A DNA stretch of 64,000 nt from Nissolia schottii (GCA_003254905.1 QANU01057563.1:10860-74859); one strand, 5' to 3'; shown: positions 34,485 to 45,766, counted from the first letter of the stretch. Program-made: numbers and translations. Notes: generated by a model from the letters alone, not told the origin.

Positions 34485-35640
34485 TGTAACACCCTAGTTG
34501 TCATGTTTTAGTTTTACCTTACTTTTAAACTTAGTTTATTAAATACTTATTAGGAAAATATCAGAAATTTCTAAAATTTTGTGAAAATCATTTTCAGAAG
34601 ACGCGTGTCATACATTACGGAACATTGATAAGAGATAAGTTGTGCGAAAGCATAAGGGTACAGAACGGCATACAGGCATATACCATGACGTGCATAAGCA
34701 TATAATTAAATAACCTCATATATTAATTGTCATAAGTTCAATCACTCCTGATAGTACAACTTAACATCCCAAATGAAATAAAATGATGCCATAGCAAATC
34801 ACACAAGAACAAGTTACACAACAAAGAAAGAACCACTACATCAAACTGAACAAAACATATGACAAAGATCGTCAAAATAGTGTTTCCAGATATCTTTAGA
34901 CTCGCGGGACGATCGCTCAAAATGATGGCTCCTAATGATCCAAGCTAGCCAGTGACTTGATCGGGTCCAAGATTGCCACGTATCTCGGACTCTTCATTGG
35001 AATCTAGAACCAAATGTAGATGGGGATGAGAAAACAAATTTCCTCAGTAGGTTCTAATGTACTGACTAAGTGTCATCGCCTTGGGTTATGTTGTTTAGGA
35101 CATCTCTAATTAAGTGATCATGCATATAAGGTTCAATTATTATCTTGACCTAGACTCGAACGATTACAAGTTAATCATAGTCTTTCCTTTAACTTAACAC
35201 TTATCAATGCAATAAGGCATATCAATCAATAAACATAATGATGAAACTTGAAATATTAATATATGCATTATGTTATGACATTCTTTTAATCATTTATCCT
35301 TCACATTATTTCCCTCAGTACACCTGGGGGATTGGTTACAGCCTTGGGGCATAAAACTTTGTTTTTTATTTGGATTTGAACTCAATTTGTAGTAGCAAAC
35401 CACATAATTTTCCTAATTATGTCAATAACCAACATTTTATGTCGGGCAAAGTGACTAGCTAACTGCGCTAGACCAAGTGATTTCTTTATCTTTTTTTCCT
35501 TTTCATTACACCTGAAACCTTGGGTGTACAACCTCTAAACCAAACAACAAGGTTGGTCAAGGTGACCAGCTAACTACACTGGCCCAAATGACACACTCCA
35601 TGAGGGACCTTATTATGAATGGATCCTAGTTACTATAAAT
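34485..35640 (+). mobile_element. LTR-like fragment, probably Tekay/Del Gypsy
   Basis: The fossil piece begins TGTAACACCCTAGTTG, the usual start of Tekay/Del LTRs, and continues through the AGATGGGGATGAGAAAACA and CTCAGTAGGTTCTAATGTAC phrases typical of the U3 of these LTRs. No convincing other end with a matching flank was found, so the right boundary is approximate. Confidence 0.5.
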
Positions 35641-37250
35641 GTGTTATATTAACAGTCTTATGGATATTTCCTTGGGATTCATTCTGTTTTCAATTCAGAA
35701 TATACAGAGAGAACGCTAAGACTTCGAAAGAGAAGACTGAGAGGAGCCAAGAGTTGTCAAGGAGCACGACGGCACTTACCATGGCAGCGTAAGAACGTGT
35801 CATGGTGAGCATCCATCACCTTGCCCTTTGATTTTTTCTTGTAAGACGGATAGTTAATCCTCTTATTGTTGGGATATTGATAAGTATTATGGTTTGATTG
35901 TATCCATGTAACTTATGAATCTATCAATTTATATGATTTGCATGATTTAATCTTACGCTTAATGCTTGTTTTAGCCTGATCAACTGGAACTTGATTTAAG
36001 ATTTGATTTTGTGTGTGACAGTGACATTACTGAGTTGGATCTAGACCAAACCATCTAATATTCCTAATTGCTAGACATAGAGTTAGGTTTATTAGTCGTA
36101 TTAACACCTGAAGTTATATGGTTTGCTTTATTAGTCGTGCAAGACATCGACAATTAATAACAAGAATTGAATGATCTTCTCATGCTTGAAAGAGATGAGT
36201 AAGATAAGAACTAGTGGCAAGGAATCAATATTTGATAATTCATATGCATTAAGTAATGGATATATGAAAATTGTAGTATGAATCAATTCCCAGTGAGCTT
36301 CCTTATATGGTTCTCATTCGTTGTCATTTTATCTTTTGTTTTAATTTATTTGTTCTAAAACTAAACTTACAAACCAACCACCATATTATTCAATTAACGA
36401 ACTCAAGAATGGCTATTTATCACAACTCCCAAAGGACGACAACCCATTCGTTGTATTGCAATTGAATCCCTTGAGTATTTGAAAGCAAAACAGTAGATAG
36501 GAAAAAAAACAAAATAGAGAGTGCAAAAAGCTTTCAACAGATACCAAGTCACGTTGTGTTGCCCTATGACATAAACATATATCACTCTTTGAACTTAAAC
36601 TTTGAATTTCTTTTCTATAATACTAATTGATAGGGCCTCATTGGTAAGTGCTAAAAGATCTCGTACATTGGAACCTATAGTTATGGACCCATGGAACATC
36701 ATCTTTTCCAAGAGAAATCCCCTAGTATATGAAAGAGTGAAAAAGTACTTTCATTATTGTGGAATAAGAAGCCTTCGTATCTTAATGCATATATTTAATT
36801 TATTCGGAGCTCTTAGAGCGGGATCCACTTTTTGGGGAATATGAGTCGAAGTAATAACAAGAATATTTCTAGTGGAACATCTTTCACAATCCCTCGAGAG
36901 ATAGTTCACTAATAGACCGAGGGATAAGTAATTCGACTCATGAATACCATGCGTGGGGGCTAGTGGGGATCCTCTTATGTGCCCGTCAGAGGGTTACATC
37001 TGGGTACAACCTTCAGGTGACTGCCTCCACCATCAAGGTACATCCTTCTTTTCTCAGGTTGAGCTCAAACCAGTGTGGTAGCGACCCATAGACACATTTA
37101 GCGTAAAACATAACCATCCCCTGTGAAATGGTGAGGGATGTCCTGTGATGTGCCAAAAGGGAGATTTCCTAAACATTTTCTATGTCATCAATACTAGGGT
37201 ACATCGACCTATTTGGTCGGAAATCACCTATAGCCTCTATTACGGTCGCC
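35641..37250. other. Repeat-derived intergenic DNA including an unidentified coding-like patch
   Basis: 35640-36500 reads like LTR or 5'-untranslated debris (TACTATAAATGTG, AAGAGAAGACTGAGAGGAG). 36602-36844 has an unidentified ORF (separate entry). No host gene recognised. Confidence 0.4.
36602..36844 (+). CDS. Unidentified 80-codon ORF, possibly organelle-derived
   Basis: The frame reads [40 protein letters not shown] and [20 protein letters not shown], ending GSTFWGI. Amino-acid composition is much more protein-like than that of neighbouring ORFs, and base composition is less AT-rich than the flanks. It gives the impression of a nuclear copy of plastid or mitochondrial DNA, but I could not name the source gene. 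It has no introns and no regulatory context. Confidence 0.3.
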   Translation: MNFFSIILIDRASLVSAKRSRTLEPIVMDPWNIIFSKRNPLVYERVKKYFHYCGIRSLRILMHIFNLFGALRAGSTFWGI

Positions 37251-37757
37251 AAAATTTGCGATGTGACCAGAAAGTTTGATAGGAAATAGAGGCGAGTTTA
37301 AGTAATGACAATACGAGTAATTGACAAAATGAATGTTGGCCACATGAATATCGATAAGGTTGACGACATGAATAGCAACCCAATGAGTTAGTTACGATAG
37401 AAAGAGTCGAAGTTGATGATAAATGACAGGCGACAGAAATCAGCATTGGAATGGTTGATGATATATTGAAGTAGCTAGCCAAGTAGAGTAAAATTGTCGA
37501 CAATATTGCTTTGCGACCAATGGATTGGAAGATGTACCGAGTCTAGACTGTCGCAAGTATAAAAAATTACCAAAAAGATGATGGTCGCACTAGAGTAGCA
37601 AGAGTCTTATACGAGATTAGGATTGCGACATGGTTTAAGACTTGACAAGAAAAGTATGATACATTTCAAAGGTAGTCTTTTGGGAGGGAACAATTATTAA
37701 TAGATATCTCTTATAATGAAGGTAACTTCCCATCTGATGTGGCGCACGAAGGGTAAT
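37250..37757. repeat. LTR-like host sequence, split by later insertions
   Basis: GGTCGCCAAAATTTGCGATGTG (37246 onward) resembles an LTR/primer-site junction. This sequence continues at 40549-40685 and 43593-43980 once the CACTA element and the solo LTR are set aside. The combined segment would be a plausible LTR fossil, but family and boundaries are unsure. Confidence 0.35.
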
Positions 37758-38409
37758 CACTACAAGAAATTACACTATTTTCGTCGGTTATGAGCCAGTT
37801 ACCGTCGGTACATTGTGCTTCCGACGGATTTACCGTCGGTCATAGGGTCGCCGATAAAGGGTTCGATGGAAACGAATTGTGCGTCGGAGGGTTTATACCG
37901 ACAGTAATTTAACCGAATTTCCGTCGGACTAATCCATCGCTAATAATAATAGTATTTTATTCAAATGTTACCGTCACCTAAAATCGACGCTCATATTCCG
38001 TCGGTTAGTATTGACTGTCGCTTGATTGTCGTTGATAATCGTTGTTCATACTACCGTCGGCTATAGCCGACGGTAATAGTCAAATATTTTTAAAAAATCC
38101 ATAAACTTTCTTTTTGATTGATTATTATTTATTTGAGTAACAATTTTGCTGTAAATATTATGGTCATTTTATTAAATAAATAATTAATAATATGTAATAA
38201 TCAATTATTTAGTTTAACGATTATATTGATTGTGAGAGTTACAACAGATTAATGCATGTATCCATTAGCAAAGATATATAATAAATAAATTCACAAAATG
38301 GTTCAACAAAGTGGTACTTCCCCTATATATCCTTGCGTGTTTAGATTCATTACATGGTTAAAGAAGCAAATAATGTACATAATATATTCAAAATTAATGT
38401 ACAATATAT

Positions 38410-38763
38410 TCATTCCTCCACAGGGTCTTCATCGTCTATGTCCTCCTCAGGATCCTCCACATCCACGTCAACGTACACGTTCCCATCTACGTGTACGTTC
38501 ACGTGCACGTTCCCACCCACTTTGACGTCCATGTGCACGTTCCCACCCACGTTGACGCCTACGTGCATGTTCCCATCCACGTTGATCTCCAAGTGGACGA
38601 CGTCCTCGTCCTTGTCCGCGTCCCCGTCCCAGAAAGGGGAGTCGTAGTCAGGCTCGTCCCAGAAGGGGGAGTCGTAGTCAGGCTCGTCGGACTCAGGTGG
38701 GGTTGCTGCGGGTTCGTCGTCCTCAATGACGATAGGAGCGGAAGGATGATGGCCCAAAACCAT
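38410..38763 (-). CDS. 30-bp-repeat ORF inside the CACTA element
   Basis: A 117-codon ORF starts MVLGHHPSAPIVIEDDEPA. It contains a tandem pair of DEPDYDSPFW (10 residues each), then four 10-residue units of the form GGNVHVDVKV, and ends in an acidic DVEDPEEDIDDEDPVEE. Both repeat sets have the same 30-bp DNA period. The alternating V-H/D pattern could form beta strands; the ends are strongly acidic. I recognise no family. It may be a fragment captured by the transposon or simply a coding-compatible minisatellite. No promoter or splice context is evident. Confidence 0.4.
   Translation of the reverse strand: MVLGHHPSAPIVIEDDEPAATPPESDEPDYDSPFWDEPDYDSPFWDGDADKDEDVVHLEINVDGNMHVGVNVGGNVHMDVKVGGNVHVNVHVDGNVYVDVDVEDPEEDIDDEDPVEE
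38470..38690. repeat. 30-bp-period minisatellite (two sub-arrays)
   Basis: About four units around ACGTTCCCACCCACGTTGAC (38478-38600) are followed by two units around CAGAAGGGGGAGTCGTAGTC (38625-38690). The shared 30-bp period in two unrelated sequences suggests either a coding constraint or replication-slippage of one mother segment. Confidence 0.75.
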
Positions 38764-38954
38764 AGGGAGCTATGCTATAGAAACTTAAGTTCACAAAGCT
38801 ATCATAAGAAAGTAATTACAACCTATCCTAGTTATACACTCAAGCTCACAAATCTATCACATATATACCTACAACCTTAAGTTCAAATCTCCTTTGATCA
38901 TCAACCTCACAACAATTCCAATTCCTCAACTAGTAACAGACAATTCCAATTCCT

Positions 38955-39370
38955 CAATTTAAAGACACGCAAGCACACACACACACAAACACACAATCAC
39001 ACAATCCCCTCACAACCCTAAACCCACAATCAGCCACCCACAGAACCACACACAAATACACTCACACAACCCTAAACCTACACTCACACAACCCTCACAA
39101 CACACCCACACACAAACACACAATCACACAATCACGTAATCCTCCATCACAACCCTAAACCCACAATCAGCCACCCACAGAATCACACACAAACACACAA
39201 TCACACCACAATGCACAAACCCCCATCAGCCACGGAGACAAACACACACACACACACACAAACACAAAACCTCACAACACACCCAATACACCCACACAAC
39301 ACACCCACACAATCCCAAATCACAACACACGCACATATCATCAGCCACGGAGACACACACACACATTGAA
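38955..39370. repeat. CA-rich degenerate repeat with CCCTAAAC words
   Basis: ACACACACAA-type runs alternate with ACAACCCTAAACCCACAAT and CAGCCACCCACAGAA, each present at least twice (near 39015 and 39150). It is a low-complexity part of the CACTA body; ORFs here are artefacts of the repeat. Confidence 0.75.
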
Positions 39371-39724
39371 CAGAAAAAGCACAGATAGTGTAGGAGAAGC
39401 TGGTCGACCTGTAGTGCCAGAATGGAGGCGGTGGCGCGGCAAGAACCCGACGATAACCAAATAATTTTGGCGCCAATTCACAGACCACATTATTTAATTA
39501 CCGTCGGTTTGGTTATGTTACGACGGTAATGAGCAATCGCATTGCCCTGCACCAATTTTGAAGTCGTTACAGTCGGGTTTGTTGACCGATGGTAACACCT
39601 CAGTATTTACCGTCTGTCCTAACCGACGGTAACTTTGGGTTAAGAGTTTAGGGTTTAGGGTTGTACCGTCAGACTAATCCGACGGTAATGTACAATTAAT
39701 TTTTGCGAGCCCTGCCGACACTTT

Positions 39725-39846
39725 AATTGAGCGATTGATAAAAGCCAAGACCAACATGGTTGCAATCAAGTTGGGGAAATAATAATATGATGATCCCCAA
39801 CCTGATTACCACCACCTTGGCCTTGGCCTTTATCAATCTCCCAATT
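39725..39846. ncRNA. MicroRNA-like hairpin 1 in the CACTA element
   Basis: The left arm 39725-39776 and the right arm 39795-39846 are both 52 bases and pair with few mismatches around an 18-base loop; AATTGAGCGATTGATAAAAG pairs with CTTTATCAATCTCCCAATT. The shape fits a plant pre-miRNA-like foldback. No small-RNA evidence is available, and no known mature miRNA was recognised. Confidence 0.45.
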
Positions 39847-39895
39847 AACTTAGCGCCAGTAAGCTCAGCAAAAATTAATTAATAATTAAATAATC

Positions 39896-40004
39896 AGCCA
39901 GTTAATGAATGACAAAGTCCAAGATGGTGGTAGTCATCAATATTCCCCCAACGAGACAGCTGATAATTACCACCATCTTGGACTTCGCATCCATTTGATG
40001 GCTC
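39896..40004. ncRNA. MicroRNA-like hairpin 2 in the CACTA element
   Basis: The left arm 39896-39939 and the right arm 39961-40004 form a foldback around a loop of about 21 bases. An 18-base core, AAGTCCAAGATGGTGGTA (39915-39932), pairs perfectly with 39968-39985. Related wording (CCAAGGTGGTGGTAATCA on the opposite strand of hairpin 1) indicates the two hairpins are old duplicates. No known miRNA was recognised. Confidence 0.45.
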
Positions 40005-40685
40005 AGTTTACGCAACGGTAGACTGATAACCAAATTAAACTAATATCACGTCCCCGACGACAAAAGCATCGCACGATAGATAAGAAAGGGGAGAATGGAT
40101 GAGAGAAGGGAATAGAAGAGAATTATGGCGCAGGCTTAGGAGGATGGGGGGAATTTTATACTATTCGGCCAAGGTGTTACCGTCGGATACATCCGACGGA
40201 AAACGCCGTTCTCGGAAATGGCGCGACAATTAATAGGAATGTTGAATGTTTTGAAAACGGCCGAGTAAAATTTTCGAGACATTTACCTTCGGTCTATACT
40301 GACGATATAAAAAAATTTATGGCGGGTTGATGAAATTGTTGCGCGTTTTCCCAATGTATTACCGTCAGTAGAGATTTGGACCGACGGTAAAGGTTTATTT
40401 ACCGTCGCATATTCCAAACCGACGGTAACTTCATAGATCGTGGCTCGGCTCGCTTACCTGAATCGTTTACCGTCAGTTTTTTCCCTGTCCAGATGGTAAT
40501 TCCGTCAGTAATTTCCAGACAGAAATAGTCATTATTCTTGTAGTGAATAACTACCCATCTTCAGAGCTTAACACATATATGAAGTACACGTAATAAGAAA
40601 ACCATCGTTGCACGTGCGTGTCATGCATGGTGGCTTAACTGGTTTGGATTTTTCAGACTACAACGGGTCGAGCGGTAACCATCGT

Positions 40686-43592
40686 TGTAACAACCCAAGT
40701 TTTTCCTTCGCTAAAACTCCGCTTAATAAATAATTAAGAACATGTTAATAAGGAAAGATGAGATAAAAACGAAATAAAATTCAAAGAATTTATTTAATGT
40801 CTATCGTATTAGGTAAAAATAATAATTTTGCGATCTCGTGACGTTTGGTGACGTTTGGGTTAGTATTAGGCCATTTTTAGAATTTAATTATGACTCAAAG
40901 GAGTCTCTAAAATACACTAATATGAAAATAATGTGAGAATATTTCAAGAAAAATTTAAATAGGAATAAGGAAAATTTATAGGTCACAACGGTATGTCCGA
41001 AATATTTTTAGGACGTTCGGACATAAATAGTTAATGAACGGAGACGATCAAAACTACACAGGGAAACATAAGAAGACTCTAGGGCCAAAGGGATTAAAAC
41101 CCTCGGGCAGCCCTCTCACTCACGAAACACACACACACACACTTGCACAAAAGACTCATTTCCTTCTTCCTAAATTCCTAAGAGAAAAACCTAAAGCTTC
41201 ATAATCAAAGTTTCATCAAAAAACCACCATCATCCTTGTTTTTCATCACCTTAATCCACTCATAAATCCCCCAAGAAGGTAAGTGAGTAGCATGGCTAAG
41301 AGTTTCCCATCACTTGGTAAGAAGACTAAGCTTCCATAACCTAGGTTTTTCCTAATTATTCAAAGTTCTTCATGCTAGGTCAAGAGAACTCAAGCAAGCT
41401 AGCAAGGCTTGATTCCATCCTTCCATCACCACCAAGACCCTCTCTAGAAAGTGGGTAACTCTAGTTTCCTAATCCCTTCTTATGGTTAGATAAGTTTATG
41501 TATATGTATGTGATTATGTTTGAATGCATGTGTATGTTTGTTTAAGGATGTTAGAAATTATGATAGGCTTAGAAAATGATTCTAAAGAGTTCTATGATTT
41601 GGATTAGGTAGAATTATTATGTGGTAAAGATGTATGAAAAGCTTAGGCAAGTTTCATGGATGATAGGAATAGAAAAGAGAGAAAAGCCCTGAATTAGGTC
41701 TGCAGGTCAACAGAGCGCGCTAAGCGCAGCGCTAGGCGCAGCGCTGAGCGACTCGCTGAGCGGAGCGCTGAGCGGCTCGCTGAGCAGCGCGCTACCTGGT
41801 TAAATGCTGCGGCTTCAGCCGTTGAATGAAACCGTAATTCTGCTGGATCGATCTAAGATTAGAAGAGTTTATGGAACCTTCCTAAAACACATATTCTAGT
41901 ATTCCATGCTATTGCTCTGATTGATATGATGTACGTGAAATAAACATGTTAAACATGCTTCTGCAATAAAATCTGTGAGGATCTTGATAGCTTACATGCA
42001 TCTGTGATATACTTAGTTAAAGACATGATAAGAAACTCTGAGATAAGTAATTATGCTGAAATGAACCATAGGGAAACTAGTATACCATGATGCAGGTACC
42101 ATTAATGGTGCTGAATAAGGGCCAATGCCCAATGCTGCTGAATAAGGGCCAACGCCCAATGCTGCTGAAATATGGCTATATGCCACATGCTGAAAAGGCT
42201 ATGTGCCTATGCTGAAAGGCCGTGATCACGTGAGCCGCTATGATCCCACTTCAGGAGGTCTAGGCATCCTGAATGTGGAAGCCCGCCACAGGTGGTGTCG
42301 AGAGGGCATACCTGGGGGTGTGCGGTTACCACGCCTATGCATTGTCAAATGGGGGCAAGCTTAGGTGGGGGTACAATATCCGCCCACTGCCGAGGGGTCC
42401 CGAGGGGGGTACACGGCAGGTGGAAGCCCACCGTAGTAAGGTCTGGACAGTGTCGGCCTATACTGAGGGTGTGAGGTTATTCCGTCATACTAGTGTCACA
42501 GAGGACATTACTATGGCGGGAATAACACCTATTCTGTCATGCTGCTGTACTCTGTTACGCTGTTATGTGCTGCTATGTTGTTATATTCTGTCATGCTGTT
42601 TTATTCTGTTATTCTGCTGTATTCTGTTAAACGTGTTACGTTGATGATTCTGCTGCATGTATTCTGTTGAACCCTGCTATGTCTGTATACTCTGTCATGT
42701 CCGTATACTCTGTTATGTCTGTATTGGATGATTCTGTGATGCATATTTGAGTGAATCTGTTATGCTGAAGGTATTCTGATTTTATGCAGTTATTCAGTCT
42801 GATTTGAATAAATAATCTGTTGTTATGTCGTACCGTCAAGAGCACGCTCGAGACGGTTTTGTATATGCCGAATTGCTAATCAGCACGAGAACGTAGTAAG
42901 CAAGAGTAGTTCCCATGTCACATAATAATGCTGATAAAGCCGTTCAGATAGGCCAGATAATAAATGATAGGCTATTTAGTATAGATGTTCACCTAGAGAT
43001 CTCTGAGCGGCCTGAAGTCCGACATAATATAATACACGATGCAGGAACTAAGTTATTCCACTGAGAACCTACCGTTCTCATTCCCCACTATTTTATGACT
43101 TCAAGTACCGAAGAAGATGAGTCTTGTTTTGATGATGCTGATGATCCGCCCCCTGAGCCATGAGCGGCTAGGATTGGAGGAGCTTAGAGAGATAGCTGTT
43201 TAGATTTTTGTCAAGGACGTACTGAGTAGCATTCCAGTAGTCCTTGTATTTTGATGCTGTATATTTTGGATTCTGTATATGATACTTTGATCTATGTACA
43301 TATTATGTATACAATGACATGACTTTGTATGGTGGACCCCATGGATGTATATTGCCTGTTCTACTCATCATAATGTTATCCGCTTTGTTATTATATTTGT
43401 TTATTTCCAACGCATGGCTCTATTTCAGTATTGATGTAATACAAGTGAAAAATTTAAAATGGGTCCTTATTTTCTTAAGCAACCACTATTTTCCAAAAGA
43501 TAATTACGGACTAAAGTATTCCGATCAGATAGCAAACAACCTAGTGAGCATTGTTTACTACGTACGGGTAAACAGTTAGCTAGGGTGTTTCA
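40686..43592 (+). mobile_element. Solo LTR, Tekay/Del-type Gypsy, about 2.9 kb
   Basis: The fossil starts TGTAACAACCCAAGTT and ends CTAGGGTGTTTCA, with near-identical flanking 5-mers ATCGT and GTCGT. It contains LTR features of Tekay/Del: AGGTAAGTGAGTAG-type leader sequence, a GC-rich imperfect GAGCGxxGCGCT array (41712-41795), short repeats of GAATAAGGGCCAATGCCCAA (42113-42160) and a degenerate TTATTCTGTTATGCTG array (42535-42740). No gag or pol is present. It was left by LTR-LTR recombination. Confidence 0.75.
42110..42200. repeat. Short tandem repeat inside the solo LTR
   Basis: GCTGAATAAGGGCCAATGCC occurs twice in tandem (near 42110 and 42137) with a further degenerate unit (GCTGAAATATGGCTATATGCC). 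Each unit contains a small self-complementary core (GGGCCAATGCCC). Confidence 0.7.
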
Positions 43593-44001
43593 GTCGTCAG
43601 AGTGAGAGAATAACGGTTAGAGGTCTCGAAATTCTATAAATGGAGGGTTCCAAGGATGAATCAGGTGGCGGTTCATTGATTACCAAATACTCACAGAAGT
43701 CCGCCTACGGCCCAATGTATGTCACCTCCCTTTACTTTTCTGCATTTTACTTCTTACTTCAGTAGGAGCAGTTCATAGTTCCTAGTTCTCTATTGTCTCT
43801 TCTTTCATCACTTGCATGTTTAATCCTTTGCTTTCGCAAGGATATTGTATTCTGGAATCACTTTTTGGTGATCATCAATAAAATATTGCAATTTCACTTC
43901 TCCACTTCTTGCAAGGGGTCAAAACGCCGATCAAGTGTTAGATGAGACACGACAACGTAACACTAGGGGGCAGCAAAGCATCACTAGAATAGTGGAACAA
44001 G
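43593..44001. repeat. LTR-like host sequence continuing beyond the solo LTR
   Basis: The sequence has a TATA-like TTCTATAAATGGAGG (about 43631) and a poly(A)-like CATCAATAAAATATTGC (about 43875), the usual order in a plant LTR. It seems to be the continuation of the segment interrupted at 37757 and 40685. Family is uncertain. Confidence 0.35.
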
Positions 44002-45765
44002 TGTGGAACTAGGTTTCCCTAGTTGTTCCAATTGTTTAATACAATATGTTTTGATGATAACAAATACAATATGTTCTAATTGTATATGCTTATTATATAT
44101 GCTTATATTTGTAGAACTAGGTTTCCCTAGTTGTTCTATATCTTGATGATGACAAATAGAACATAACAAATAGATAATGACAATTAGAATGCAAAAGGAT
44201 GTTATATGCTAAATAGAATACATTTGATCTTGTATGATTGAACTTGATGGTAATCATATAGCTTACACATCATACAATGATATATGAGAAACATCTTTTT
44301 GAGAACATATCCAATAACTCTATATGTGCTTGATGGATTAACTATTAGATATATTTGTGTCTATATGTGTATATGCATGAATATCAAGTGCTATAGTGTT
44401 AGAATGCATGCATGTTAGGCAAAGAATATTATTTGATTAATATAATGATTTGATCCTTGCCTAATTATATGTGCATGATATATTGATTGATGCATATCAA
44501 GATTTTGGAATATATTGGTTTAACTATACTTTCTAGTGAATAATCTTATGCATAAGAAAGTCCAAGGCATCAAGAATAAGATAGAACAAGAAGGAACATT
44601 CATATGATGCCCTAAGTCAAAAGGCGGAGCATAAAATGTCTATTCCATGAAGAACATGGTAATGCTGAAGATAGTACTCATGAACAATACCAAGTCCAAG
44701 CAAGCGGTCAAAAGGATATAGTTTCTTACGACTTAAGGTATTCTTGTCAAAGGAAAATTGATATATATCTCTCTCTAAACTCTTAGAGTGATGTTCTTAA
44801 ATGATCTTTTGATTCTAGGAACTAAAAATGGTTAAGATTGACAATAGGAATCAAAAGAATGGGAAAAATGATGAATTTGGCTCAAGCAAACTTGAGTCAT
44901 TCGAATGACCAGTGTGTGTCATTCGAATGAATTGACAAATTAAAAAGGCCATAACAGCTGTATTTGCTTGAGTCATTCGAATGATTAGGGGGAGTCATTC
45001 GAATGACTCTGTCACAGAAGATAGAAACGGCTAGTTTTCAACGGACAGAAATTGAAGAATTAACGGGTAACGGCTAGTACACTTAGAAACCCTATAAATA
45101 CTCATTAAACTCACATTTCTAGCTAAGCCTTTCACTCCTATCATCATCATACCTCACACTATCAATGGATTAATATTTTCCATCATCATAAGAGCAAAAA
45201 GAGAGATATTGTTGATACTCCTATAGTGCTTCAATTTGTATTAACTACTCTTGAGAGAGTTTCTCATCAAACACAAAAATTTCATACATTTGTAAGGAGG
45301 GTGAATGATCCCTCTAGATTGATTAGGGTGTGGTATCCCTAACGTGGATTACTTGAGGCTCAAGCACAAGGTGTGAAGAGTGCTCTTGGATGTAAAGGTT
45401 AGTCAAGCACCTAAGTTAAAAGCTTGATGATAGTGGACAAATCTAAAGCAAGGCGCTTGGGGACTAGACGTAGATCACAAGGGTGGTCGAATTAGGATAA
45501 ATCTATGTTTGCAATCTCTCTAACTCTATCTCTTTATTTATTGCAAACTTATATCATCGTCTTGCATATTTGAGAATTGCAATATGATATATTTGTTGAT
45601 AATTGTTTATAAGTTGTTCTATTAATCGTATTGTTCAATCAACATACATAATAGAGCAAGCTTATCGTTAATTCATATATTTTGCTGCACAATAACTTTG
45701 ATTGCATGAAAATGCAATACTTGTCGAAATTGGTTCTCAAATACCCAATTCACCCCCTATTGGGT
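44002..45765 (+). mobile_element. Long Copia-like (SIRE-type) LTR, isolated
   Basis: The fossil starts TGTGGAACTAGGTTTCCC and runs to a AATTCACCCCCTATTGGG end, wording typical of long Copia LTRs; the style of TTGATGATGACAAATAGAAC after the start is also typical. A partial internal duplication of the first 60 bp is seen at about 44110. Four palindromes lie at 44897-45005. No Copia internal region follows; a Gypsy gag fragment is adjacent, so the right boundary is approximate. Confidence 0.55.
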
Positions 45766-45766
45766 A

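Larger units (their letters stand above)
37758..40545. mobile_element. Complete non-autonomous CACTA transposon with 3-bp target duplication
   Basis: The element starts CACTACAAGAAATTACAC and ends ATTCTTGTAGTG, with AAT directly before (37755-37757) and after (40546-40548). Both subterminal zones (37785-38065 and 39490-40510) are filled with ACCGTCGGT-type repeats in both orientations. The 2788-bp body encodes no transposase; it holds a 30-bp-repeat ORF (38410-38763), a CA-rich tract (38955-39370) and two hairpins (39725-40004). Movement would depend on a transposase supplied elsewhere. The end at 1-760 belongs to the same or a sister family. Confidence 0.93.

Noticed and set aside
38470-38690. 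CRISPR-like regular repeat
   Set aside because: Repeats are contiguous without unique spacers and lie in a plant transposon; it is a minisatellite.
39201-39488. 95-codon Cys/Val-rich ORF on the minus strand
   Set aside because: It is a translation of the CA-rich repeat in the CACTA element.
42273-42644. 123-codon ORF
   Set aside because: It sits wholly within the Tekay-like solo LTR and has no recognisable domain; its Leu/Cys-rich end comes from the degenerate TTATTCTG array.
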